Origin: Phialocephala subalpina
Taxonomy: Eukaryota; Ascomycota; Leotiomycetes; Helotiales; Mollisiaceae
DNA length: 64,000 bases
Assembly: GCA_900073065.1 (NCBI GenBank)
Contig: FJOG01000012.1
Span: forward strand, 171,126-235,125
Direction: 5' to 3'
The notes under the pieces: generated by a model
Seen by the model: only the letters and a program-made list of their open reading frames with translations
Databases searched by the model: none
Told to the model about the DNA's origin: nothing
Part shown: piece after piece, positions 22,819 through 32,675 of the stretch
Layout of the letters: each line of letters starts with the position of its first letter
How positions within the stretch are numbered: position 1 is the first letter of the stretch
Made by a program: the position numbers and the translations under genes

Positions 22819-23000
22819 CTTGAAAGCGTGCCTACAATTGAGTAGACGGTATGCGATGGCTAGAATACTTTGGTCTTTAAGGTGTGAGTATTTATCTTGA
22901 CTTCTGACTCGTCGATAAAGAATATTGTGAAAAAGGAGAAGGATGATTGCAAAGCAGGAGGTAGTATAGAGCAGAACGTTATACAGATCGAGAATCCGAA

Positions 23001-23040
23001 AGATGACTGGGCCAGTGCTAGTGATTCAAAGGAAGAAACG
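23001..23040. repeat. Duplicated upstream segment, copy B
   Basis: It matches copy A at 21681-21720 and lies 183-222 bp upstream of the broken paralogue's expected start. Weaker similarity extends towards both genes, so the duplication unit is at least about 800 bp. Confidence 0.8.
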
Positions 23041-23225
23041 AGCGGCCGCTGGAACGATCATTCCTTCCCTTGACTCAGCCCCACAGCTCAAAGTTCGATT
23101 AGGAAAATACTTGTATTCTCATACAGAGAGACTAGAAACCGAACAGACACTTCAACAAAAAAGCGCAACGCTAGAAATTGATGAAATAAGACTGCCATGT
23201 GAACGAGTCCGATGTGAAAGCACCA

Positions 23226-24071
23226 TCACAGCTTCTTCCCGACAGCCATATTAAGCATCAAATACGACACCACCTTACCATCCTTATCAGCAATCTTCTC
23301 AACCTCCTTTCGAAACGCAGCCCTCGACTTATCAACCAGACCTGGCTTCGCCAAATCCCTATACCAATCTCCCGTCCAATTTGCTCTCCCTAGCAACTCA
23401 TCAAAAGTCTCACCTGCCTTATTGATTTCCATAACCTCAGTTGCATCATACACGTCTGACAAGAAGCTCTCAGAAGCATCCAACCCAGCGTCCGTCAAAC
23501 ATTTCTTTACACTTTCGGCGCTATCGAGTCGATGACTGTGAACGCTGACATTCAACTCCTTCGCGACCCGTTCGAGAAGAAGATTCTTGATCAGGGAACC
23601 TCCAGCCGGGACATCGAAGATCAGCTTTCCGCCCTTCTTGAGAAGTTTTCCCCAGCTTCTCACAGCTTCAGAAGGATCCTGGACCAAAGCAAATGCTGAG
23701 ACGCAGGTAATGAGGTCAAACTTTCCCTCTTCAATGCCATATTTCTCAAGTCCTTTCAGATTCTCAATATCGTGTTCCAGAAACGTGACCTTGAGACCTT
23801 CTTTCAAAGCTTTCTCTCTACCGATATCAAGAGAAGCGGAACTGATATCAATCCCGATGACAGAGCCCGATGGACCTGCTTCTTTGGCTGCAGGGACGGT
23901 GACGGCTCCTGTTCCGCAGGCGAGGTCGAGGATGTTGAAGCCGGGTTGGACGTTCATCCAATTGATATAGTCCGCGGCTTGCTTTGGGTGAAAGCCTTTT
24001 TCTTGATCGTAGGTGGGTGCTCGTTTGTCGTATCTGTTGCGGATCGCGTCTAGGCGGTTGGATGAGGCCAT
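23226..24071 (-). CDS. Class I SAM-dependent methyltransferase
   Basis: This is a single exon of 281 residues. Motif I is ILDLACGTGAVTVPAA (residues about 47-62), followed by the acidic post-I residue in VIGIDISSASL, the DLITCVSAFALVQDP block and LLKKGGKLIFDVP. These are the hallmarks of the Methyltransf_11/25 (UbiE-like) fold. The N-terminal RNRYDKRAPTYDQEKGFHPK is typical of small-molecule methyltransferases of this type. The substrate cannot be read from the sequence. It sits between the secreted pair and HOM2, divergent from the latter. Confidence 0.88.
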   Translation of the reverse strand: MASSNRLDAIRNRYDKRAPTYDQEKGFHPKQAADYINWMNVQPGFNILDLACGTGAVTVPAAKEAGPSGSVIGIDISSASLDIGREKALKEGLKVTFLEHDIENLKGLEKYGIEEGKFDLITCVSAFALVQDPSEAVRSWGKLLKKGGKLIFDVPAGGSLIKNLLLERVAKELNVSVHSHRLDSAESVKKCLTDAGLDASESFLSDVYDATEVMEINKAGETFDELLGRANWTGDWYRDLAKPGLVDKSRAAFRKEVEKIADKDGKVVSYLMLNMAVGKKL

Positions 24072-24609
24072 GATGCGGTGCTTTTGTCGACCTAGTTGAA
24101 GAACTGAGAAGATACTTGATGGGGTTGGGATGTGAAAGGAAAGACCTGATTAAAGTTGAGACGGGAGGTCTATTTTTAAATTGGTCGAGTGGGAGACTTC
24201 CTTCTGGACAAAGAGAAACCCGCTTACATTCTCGTCGAGGCTTGTGATCAACGTTGTGGGGGAAGACAGCTTCGTAATGAGCCACTAGATTCACGGCATG
24301 ATTTGGCAGAGAGCGAACTTGAATAAATCCACCTCTAATTATCGTGACTTGATGTCAAAAAAGCTTCCAAAAGAGGTGCATCTCCTCACGTTAGGTGCAG
24401 AATTTCGAGTGATGTCTTCGACTGGCGAAAAGGAGGGGCAGCTTGAGCGGCCCCGCTTTTTTCATCCCACCAAATCCCTGAAGCCCGAACATCGGCCTTT
24501 GACATCGTGCGTCCTATGAGTCTTTTCGAAAATAAATTTCCAGAACAGCTCATAAACCATATCTTTCCCTCCAAACACCCAATTGCTTCACGACAGTATT
24601 CGCACCAAT
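24072..24609. other. Divergent intergenic region, methyltransferase / HOM2
   Basis: The 538 bp must carry both promoters. No gene, RNA or repeat was recognised. Several T-rich stretches lie near the HOM2 side. Confidence 0.5.
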
Positions 24610-25900
24610 ATGGCTCTTGATTTCCCCTCCAAGAAAGTCGGTCAGTAATTGATCAATTGACTCTTCTCCTCCACGCCTTGCTGTCAATTGACCCCGCCAT
24701 CACCCACCAGAGCTCTACTGACAAGCAACAAAGGTGTACTTGGCTGCACAGGCTCCGTAGGCCAGCGCTTCATACTCCTCCTCGCCCAACACCCACACTT
24801 CGTCCTCCACGCTGTCGGCGCCTCCTCCCGCTCCGCCGGCAAAAAATACAAAGATGCCGTGAAATGGAAGCAAGCCTCTCCCATGGGGAAGCATGTCGAA
24901 GAGCTGATTGTCAAGGAGTGCAAAGCTAGCGGGTTTGCAGATTGTGACATCGTTTTTAGTGGGTTGGATGCTGATGTTGCCGGGGACATTGGTGAGCTTT
25001 ACCTTATTTGCTGAGAAGTTGAGGAAGGGTGCTGATTGAGTTTGCAGAGATGGAGTTTTTGAAGGCTGAACTGGCGGTCTTCTCAAACGCAAAGAATTAC
25101 AGGAGAGATCCTCTCGTACCATTGGTTGTCCCTACCGTCAATCTGCCACATTTCGACGTTATTCCTCATCAACGAAAACACTACGGCCTGAAGAAGGGTT
25201 TCCTGGTTTGCAATTCAAATTGTGCGGTTATTGGCATAGTTATACCATTTGCAGCCATACAAAAGGAATTTGGAGAAGTGGATCAAGTGAGCGTGGTTAC
25301 CATGCAAGCTGTTAGTGGAGCTGGATACCCCGGTGTGAGCAGTATGGATATTCTGGATAATGTGGTGCCGTTTATCTCTGGAGAGGAAGATAAGTTGGAG
25401 ACCGAGGCGCAGAAGATTCTTGGGAGCGTCAATGCTGAGGTTACGGGGTTCAATAATCAGTCTGATTTGAAGGTCTCAGCGGCTTGCAACAGAGTGGCGG
25501 TGCTGGATGGACATATGGCTTGTGTTTCGTTGAGGTTTAAGAATAGGAATGGATCGAAACCAACGGCGGAAGCTGTGAAGAAGGCGTTGAGTGGATATGT
25601 CAGCGAGGCAAATACTTTGGGTTGCCCATCTGCTCCCGAGCCAGCTATCTTGGTAATGGACGAGCCGGATCGACCACAGCCGAGACTGGACAGGAATACC
25701 TCGAATGGCTACACGGTCAGCGTTGGGAGAGTAAGAGAGGATGACAGCGGTATCTTTGATCTCAAGTTCGTTGCTTTGAGTCACAACAGTAAGTTTCAGC
25801 CGGCCCCAAGAGACAATTTTTAACTTCAACAGCCGTCATTGGCGCCGCCGGATCCTCGATATTGAACGCAGAAGCTGCTGTGTTGAAGGGATACATATAA
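24610..25900 (+). CDS. HOM2: Aspartate-semialdehyde dehydrogenase
   Basis: There are four exons, 24610-24640, 24734-24991, 25048-25788 and 25833-25900, with phase conserved and 365 residues, the normal fungal length. The first junction restores the Rossmann motif [16 protein letters not shown]. The catalytic cysteine lies in CNSNCAVIG (Cys155, codon 25221-25223). Substrate and NADP contacts are present in [17 protein letters not shown] and [11 protein letters not shown]. The enzyme makes aspartate semialdehyde for threonine, methionine and isoleucine synthesis in the cytosol. The first intron ends in AAAG rather than the usual YAG, and alternatives do not keep the KVG motif. Confidence 0.96.
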
Positions 25901-27712
25901 ACGTGGCGATTTCATGACAGTGCGTTTTCAGTCATATCGATTTCATCGTCTCTCATCTCTGGAGTCTGGGTAGGCAATTTGGAGGGATGCATTAGATGGC
26001 ACCGAAAAGTAATACTGCTATGAAATGCGACTCTCGAGAGATACTTCAATTCACAATTCGTCACTTGTGAATTTATGTGGTGTGGTTTTTGTTTTGTTTT
26101 TTATTTTTGTTTTGTATGATGTTTATTTTGCTTCTCGGGTTTTTAGAATATGCATCAATTGCAGAGCTGTTTCCCCTCATCTAATTACACGGGAAATCAC
26201 CAGACCCGATGTGTGATGGGGCAACATTTTGGTAGGACTTCTGGTGGCTTGAGGAGAATATCAGAAAGCATTGGCAAGACATTCCTCGCTTCTTGAAAAA
26301 GGGGTGCTCGAATGAAACACTTCAAGATATTACACCCCAAAACATCAAATGGGCTAGATGACACTTATCCGCATATCTCCCAATGCAAGTACTTGGTTTC
26401 AGGCCAAATTTCAAAGGGCCGGAACACGCCTCGTTCTCGCCCAGGCCTTCGCGTCGCTACCTCGCTGGCACCAACTCGCTTGACCAACAAGCGAAAGTAA
26501 ACAAACCCCCTCTCTAAAAACACTCCCCCCTCCCCAACCCCCCAAAAATTGTTCAATCCAATCAAGCCCACATCAAGAAATCACTCACCCAAAGTCCAAC
26601 CCAACCAACGAGAAACACCGATTCGAAAGCAGTTGACCGCGTTCAGCTCAGAGAGTTGTCCCTTGACCATTAGCCACGACTTTCGCTTCACGCAACGCTT
26701 GGACGCGTTATCCCCAATTATGTATGATCTATTGACATGTCAACTTTTTAATCTTCTCACAATTATTGTGTTTTGAACCTTGAAATTTGAACCGAATTCA
26801 GATGAAAATGGCTGGAGCATGTTAGTTACGCGTAGAGAGAAGATAGAAACGATGAGAGAGAGGTGGGCTTGATTTGGATAAGTTGGGAGAAAGTTATTAT
26901 TTATATTTATATTGGCGCTTTTTGGGGGAGATGGGGGAAGGATGGAGGAAAAGCGGCTACGGTTCGGAGCGGGGGTTAAGGGAAAGAGGAGGGGCGGAGG
27001 AAGAGGGCGGAGTTGAATGTCGGTCTTTAGGTGGGGACGTTTAGCGATGTTTGATTGAGGGTGATTCTGTGTGAGGGTGTGGAAGATCGAGGAGCGGCGC
27101 GGAGGGAATGATTTGGTTGTGGTTGAAGGAGGAAGTCTGAGATGAAGCTGAGGAGATTTCTAGTTTTGAGTGTTGAGTAAGTGTAGAACATGCGCGGAAA
27201 ATATCTGAAGCTATTTGATGAAGTATTTCCACTTGAAGTTGAAAAACCTTCACTTTCATGGGAAGCCATCCATATAGATTTAAAACTTTTATTCCTACCA
27301 CGCAATCAAGTTGTCTCGTCTAGTTTAACTCACTTGACTTTATGGCATTTCTGCCACCTACGCAACAGTAAGTTCAAAATTTCCTTCTCTTTCTTAGATC
27401 CGAGACAACTTGAGCTTGAGTGTAAGTGCTAAGTGTTATGATCACCTTTAGTCTGCAATTAGCTTTTAATTGAACTTGACTTTTTTTGCTCTTCTTTTGT
27501 CGCATCCTCCACTGTTTTTGAGGAAATTTCTTGCAGATGCAACATCATGTCAGGCAATGGGACGAGGGTGGGCCGATCTTCAGTCGTAGGATCGGACTTG
27601 AAAATGGTGGTCACCTTTCTTGATTTCAAATGCTAGGTGGGCACAAATACAAATACAAAAGAAGTGAAGACACAGACAAAACATCAATTCCATGAACCAT
27701 ACCGAAAAACCA
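25901..27712. other. 1.8 kb gene-free, AT- and low-complexity-rich
   Basis: It starts with the HOM2 3' flank, including a GTTTT-rich tract at 26085-26115, then alternating purine-rich and pyrimidine-rich stretches (26880-27130 is strongly G/A-rich on the plus strand). Short frames on both strands have no recognisable features. Confidence 0.45.
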
Positions 27713-27778
27713 GTCCCATAAGGGAGGCAAGTCTCTCTCCAAAAGCCCCCAGCTTGCTCCGACCCTCCCCTTCTCTCA
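27713..27778. repeat. 66-bp direct repeat, left side of the gap
   Basis: It is identical to 28382-28447 on the far side of the N run. It begins GTCCCATAAGGGAGGCAAG and ends CCTTCTCTCA. The sequences just beyond both copies resemble each other with many small indels. Confidence 0.95.
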
Positions 27779-27827
27779 CTCCCTTCCCCTACCTCCTACT
27801 ACCTCCACCACTCCCTCCTTCGCAACT

Positions 27828-28381
27828 NNNNNNNNNNNNNNNNNNNNNNNNNNNNNNNNNNNNNNNNNNNNNNNNNNNNNNNNNNNNNNNNNNNNNNNNN
27901 NNNNNNNNNNNNNNNNNNNNNNNNNNNNNNNNNNNNNNNNNNNNNNNNNNNNNNNNNNNNNNNNNNNNNNNNNNNNNNNNNNNNNNNNNNNNNNNNNNNN
28001 NNNNNNNNNNNNNNNNNNNNNNNNNNNNNNNNNNNNNNNNNNNNNNNNNNNNNNNNNNNNNNNNNNNNNNNNNNNNNNNNNNNNNNNNNNNNNNNNNNNN
28101 NNNNNNNNNNNNNNNNNNNNNNNNNNNNNNNNNNNNNNNNNNNNNNNNNNNNNNNNNNNNNNNNNNNNNNNNNNNNNNNNNNNNNNNNNNNNNNNNNNNN
28201 NNNNNNNNNNNNNNNNNNNNNNNNNNNNNNNNNNNNNNNNNNNNNNNNNNNNNNNNNNNNNNNNNNNNNNNNNNNNNNNNNNNNNNNNNNNNNNNNNNNN
28301 NNNNNNNNNNNNNNNNNNNNNNNNNNNNNNNNNNNNNNNNNNNNNNNNNNNNNNNNNNNNNNNNNNNNNNNNNNNNNNNNN
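27828..28381. other. Assembly gap (554 N)
   Basis: This is a run of undetermined bases. Because identical 66-bp sequence lies on both sides, it may not represent missing DNA (see findings). Confidence 0.95.
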
Positions 28382-28447
28382 GTCCCATAAGGGAGGCAAG
28401 TCTCTCTCCAAAAGCCCCCAGCTTGCTCCGACCCTCCCCTTCTCTCA
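28382..28447. repeat. 66-bp direct repeat, right side of the gap
   Basis: It starts at the first base after the N run and is identical to 27713-27778. A pair placed exactly at a gap edge suggests unmerged overlapping contig ends. Confidence 0.95.
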
Positions 28448-28544
28448 TCCCCTTCCCATCTATACCTCCACATCCCTCTTGCAATCCCCAATCTACCCAC
28501 ATCGACCAGTCACTACCCTCGCAATCTTGCTCTCGAACGCATAC

Positions 28545-28909
28545 CTAAGGACACCTCCTCCCCTTCTTTGTACTAATAAAGAAACAATCGGCATCACTCT
28601 GCAGCCGTAACCAAATTATTATCATTGCTAAAAAGAAAAAATCCGCAACATATTCCGGCGTCTGACACGGATTGATCATCTGATTTGCGAGGTCGTTGTG
28701 TTGTTTTCGGCAGCCATCTTCGTCGCCGTTGCTGCCGCCCCAGTAGCAGTCTTGGGATTTGGAGCACTGTTTGAGGTGAGTAAGGGGTTGAGGTGGGAGG
28801 GGAAGGGAGGAAAAGGGTGGGGAGACGAACGGCGAGTGAGGTGAGGATGGCGGCCATGGTGAGGGTGAGTGAGGGTGAGGGCGAGGGCGAGGATGGCTTG
28901 GACTTGCAT
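28545..28909 (-). pseudogene. Possible small secreted cysteine-rich peptide gene with a broken frame
   Basis: From the ATG at 28909 a signal-peptide-like frame reads MQVQAILALALTLT. It then enters (CTCACC)-type repeats and continues as a 77-residue frame to 28676. A second ATG at 28857 (MAAILTSLA), in another frame, leads to an intron-like stretch 28830-28767 (GTTCGT...AACAG). The downstream frame it enters begins CSKSQDCYWGGSNGDEDGC and contains further cysteines (NPCQTP), stopping at 28545-28547. A one-base change in the repeat would join the signal peptide to this cysteine frame. This could be a slipped repeat, a sequencing error or chance. The alternative is that the 77-residue frame alone is the gene. 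Confidence 0.35.
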
Positions 28910-30005
28910 TTTGATGATTAGTTGTGGTGGTGGTTGATGTTGACTTTGATTTGTGGTACAGAGGATGGTAGTGAGGGCTGAGAAGCTGTTGTGTTAGGAT
29001 GGAAGGTGAAGAAGATGCTGTTGTTGGTGATGATGGAAAATATTTGGGAGGGTATGCCGTCTCTTTACAGATGAAGATTACAATGTCTTCCCCTCATGAG
29101 GACCTTCCGAGTCGGATCCCAGCTTTCGAACGAGCCTGAGGAGCAACAGAGATGTCATCGAAGAAAGTTATCCTCGACACGGGAGTCATGACCTGCGGGT
29201 GTTGAACGCAGCAGAGTGTCTAAGTCATCCCGCTGGAATCAAATCAAATCGAACACTACGTTTGAATACGGAACGAACTTGGCAATGACATCCCTACCTC
29301 AAGTTGAGGTAGGGTTAGAAGATCCGTCTGCCGAAGATCTCATTCCCCTTGGCCAACATTCAGATGAGATGTTGAGAGACGTGTTGGGGTGATGCAAGGC
29401 ACCGATCAACGTCTGGTATCAGTCTACTTCTGTCTCTTCATCCGAACCATGTAGCCAACGAATTTAGGCTTGTGCGGGGCTCAACTAGATGGAGACGTGC
29501 ACTCTCGTTCCATGCAGCTGGGCGATGAGGAAATTTCGAGCGATCTTCGCGTTCGGACGATGTGACAAGATCAAACGGCCGTTTAGAGTCTGCTGTTGCG
29601 GGAAAAGAGTGATAACGGATTGATATGTGATGCAATGTAACAGAGGTGAGACATGTTTGGAGGAAATTGCAGACTGCTCGAGGTAGTTGCTGAAGCTAAT
29701 AGATGTAATGCACTAGTATATAAGGAATATAATGGACAGAAACAAGACTGAAGCACAGGAAATGGTGTAGGCAGGAGTAATTAATCTCTTTTTCCCGTAA
29801 GATCAAGCAGAAGCCGAAGAAAATGGACCTATGGGCTCTCCTCCATCGGAAATGTGTAGAAATCATGCCTTGATTCAACCAGCTATGCCGTATCGAAGAG
29901 ATCTTGTAGTCTCATGCAGGAGCGGAGTTGCTCTCAAATTATTGTACATTTTCGTTCGCCACCCCAATGCATCGAATATCGCTCATACAGTTCATGCTCC
30001 AACCC
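28910..30005. other. 1.1 kb without a gene
   Basis: It starts with low-complexity GTTGTGGTGG/TGATG runs (28920-29035), then unremarkable sequence. Short frames near 29438-29635 and 29831-30076 have no supporting features. Confidence 0.45.
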
Positions 30006-30606
30006 TTAGTATTGGCTCGCAGCTTGTTGGCACGCTTTCTGTAGAACACACACTCATTAGCCTCTACTCCAATTAAAAGGACAGAATCATCTCTTGATCA
30101 CTTACCAATTGCTCCAAATACCAGCCGCAGATCTGCATGTTGCCCTGGTTGTCATCCATACACTTAGTGAAGTTCTTCGCATCCACATCACATCCTCTCG
30201 CTCCCCAGTTGCCTTGGTTCTGGTTCCCCTGGCTCTGAACACTGTTATCCGCAGGAGCGGCCTCAGCAGCAGGAGCAGATCCACCACCAAAGAAACCACC
30301 GATAGCATGGCCGATCGAAGAGCCTACAGCAACACCACTATTCATCCATCAGTTCATGGGTTCCTTCCGGAGCTCGAGGAAAGGGGCAACGTACGCAGCG
30401 GTGCTAGCCATCTGTCCGAAAAGACCTGGGCCAGCTGAACCTTGCTGTTGGGGAGGAGCAGCTTGTTGTGCGGGTGGGTGAGGAGTTTGTGCTGGAGGGT
30501 AGGCGGCGGTGGTTGCTGGGCGGGTTTGCTGGGGAGCTGGTCGAGCGGGTGCAACGGGGCGAGATGGAGCTCTGCTTCCACCACCAGATCTGGATTGACG
30601 AGGCAT
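30006..30606 (-). CDS. MIX17: Twin CX9C mitochondrial protein (MIX17 / CHCHD2-CHCHD10 family)
   Basis: Exons are 30606-30395, 30337-30106 and 30038-30006, giving 158 residues. The N-terminal half is Pro/Ala/Gln-rich and basic (MPRQSRSGGGSRAPSRP). Then comes the hydrophobic glycine-rich block GVAVGSSIGHAIGGFFGGG, created by the first splice. The CHCH domain has two CX9C pairs, CDVDAKNFTKC and CGWYLEQLKAC. The second pair is completed only by the last 11-codon exon, whose frame would be lost without the intron. Members are imported into the intermembrane space by the Mia40 route and support MICOS/respiratory function. The match to family order and length is good. Confidence 0.93.
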
Positions 30607-31178
30607 GTTGAGTTGTTGTGGGGTTGAGAAATTTGTGTCTAGAGCTCTTCGTGTTGATGTGTGTTCGTGAAAGTGTGAAGTCGGGGAAGGATATCACCGC
30701 CTCGGCTTTAGCTAAGATTTTTAGTCCGTACAAGGGGTAATATTTGATTGGTGGAGAGGAGGCGAATTTGCAATCGAGAAGCTTCTTGTGGTCTAAGGCA
30801 CCTAGATGCGATGTCTTCATACTTCAAGTTCGTATGAGTCTCGAGTGGTAGATAGGCATCTGAAAGACTAGATTATCTAACCGCGAGAAGTACATTGAGG
30901 TAAATCACAATGGATCAACGGAATACCAAATTTGCTCTTTACTCGTGAATTTAGTAAGAGAGAGGCTTCTGTTTTCGTGATTCTCATGATACATTCCTGC
31001 CTTGTCGATATATAAGGCATGATCTATCAGTTCCGTTCCATAAGTTTCCCAGATGTATCCGTCATAGCCTCCGCAAACGCCTGACTGAATGCTAATGCAA
31101 AGTGTATTTTCCTGATCAACGCCTTGCAATGTCGCCAAAGATGCAATGAAGAAATAGAGATTTCCAGGTCCTGTAGCT
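30607..31178. other. Intergenic region without a gene
   Basis: It comprises the MIX17 5' flank and the LRP1 3' flank. No RNA gene, repeat or supported frame was seen. Confidence 0.5.
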
Positions 31179-32032
31179 TCAAGACTTGTTCTTCTTCTCC
31201 TTTTTCTGCAGCTTCGCCTTTTTCTTCTCACGTTTCGCTTTCCTGGCCTTCTTATCCGGCTTCGGACTCGGCTTCGATTCTGATTCCTTCTCCGAGCTTC
31301 TAGATGAAGAGGAGGATCTGGATTTGTCTTTCTTTTTGGATTTCTTCTTGGAGGGATTGGATGCTGCGACGGTTTTCGGGGCAGGTTCTTCCTCTGCTTC
31401 TGACGATTCAGAGCTAGAATCAGAATCTGAGGAGTCTGATTCCTCCGCTGGCTTCTTCACGGCTTCTCCCTTCGACGCATTCTTTGAGACTTCGTTGAAT
31501 CTGATATGTGCCTTCGCCCGCTCTTTTGCTTCTCGTTCGGCTCTTTCAAGGTCGTGCTTTTCGTTCCCGGCCTAGAAAAGAGCAGTTAGTACCAGGATTA
31601 GAAACAGAGATTATAGCGCAAGTGTAGACACTTACCAAGCCTGCTTTGATGAACCTTGCAACCGCTTGCTTGTCTGGGACCATCTGCCTCTCTTTTGCTG
31701 GGGTTTCTGCGACCTTGATCTTGTCAAAATACTGCTTTACCCGGGTAAGTTCAACGAAGACTGGATGCTCGCGCGCCTTGACGCCATTGAGTCGCAGATA
31801 TGCTAGAAGCTATGTTAGCTATATACCATCAACCGAGAGGCCTACACTTACAGAATAGCATAGATTCTATAGCGTAGGTGACAAGAACGTAGAGCTTAGC
31901 TTTGTCTAGCAAGGGAAGTTTGGAGGATGTCTCTGACAATGCAGTCTTGATGAGAGGTGCCAGAGACTCCTCGAGCCCATCCATCTCATCATCTAGCAAC
32001 TCTAGCAGAGTCGTGACCTTCGTAGAATCCAT
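31179..32032 (-). CDS. LRP1: Exosome-associated protein LRP1/RRP47 (C1D, Sas10 fold)
   Basis: Exons are 32032-31852, 31802-31636 and 31571-31179, giving 246 residues. The N-terminal Sas10/C1D helical domain is visible in VTTLLELLDDEMDGLEESLA, LPLLDKAKLYVLVTYAIES and, after the first splice, YLRLNGVKAREHPVFVELTR. The C-terminal tail is Ser/Glu-rich and then extremely lysine-rich (KKARKAKREKKKAKLQKKEK), as in the yeast protein, where it binds RNA. It partners the Rrp6 exonuclease of the nuclear exosome in 3' processing of rRNA and snoRNA. Introns of 49 and 64 nt have CTAAC-like branch points. Confidence 0.9.
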
Positions 32033-32675
32033 TTTGCAGAGGTTGGCAGCGATACGAAGTTTCCTTGAATTCGTGCAATCGGAATTGAGGTTTTTGCAAT
32101 GAACAATTTATTGCAGGGATTATTACTCGCTTATGCACTTGCAGGGGTTGCCGTCCAAGGGTCATAGATTTCTTCAGATTTGCTTCTCAGCCCGACAACC
32201 CGCGACGAAAACCAACGTCTTTTTCTTGACGTCTTCTACTTTCTCACTGGTACATTATTCTCTGTACTTTAATTGCCTCTCTAACGACTACGAAGACTAC
32301 GATCTCAAGTCACCGTATTTTGCTCGCCTCTTTGCTTCTTGTACTTTACTTTTGGGCCTTTTCACCCTTCTGTATGTCTGAATAGGAGCTTCCGAACGAC
32401 GGCAGAAGAAGTCGCCAGCGCATACCGCCTGGACTGGATATCTGCCATGATTTGACAGCCAGTACCCCCGAGAATCAGTCATCCTGTCTCTACCAATTCA
32501 CGACCGTCCGCTGTTGCGGGTGTATCGAAGAATACCCCCAAACGGAAGATGGCTCTGCGGTAACCTCTATGCGGGCCGGGTGGCCAGGCGCTGTCTATCA
32601 ACAAGTCAGAATAGTCATTGGCCGCGAGGGAAACGACAGAGGGATGTCCAGCATATAATCTCGGGGTTGAAATGG

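Noticed and set aside
32133..32381. Hydrophobic 82-codon frame as a first exon of the reductase-fold gene
   Set aside because: The phase at GTATGT (32372) to the acceptor at 32458 works formally, but the sequence does not look like a mitochondrial leader and nothing else supports it.
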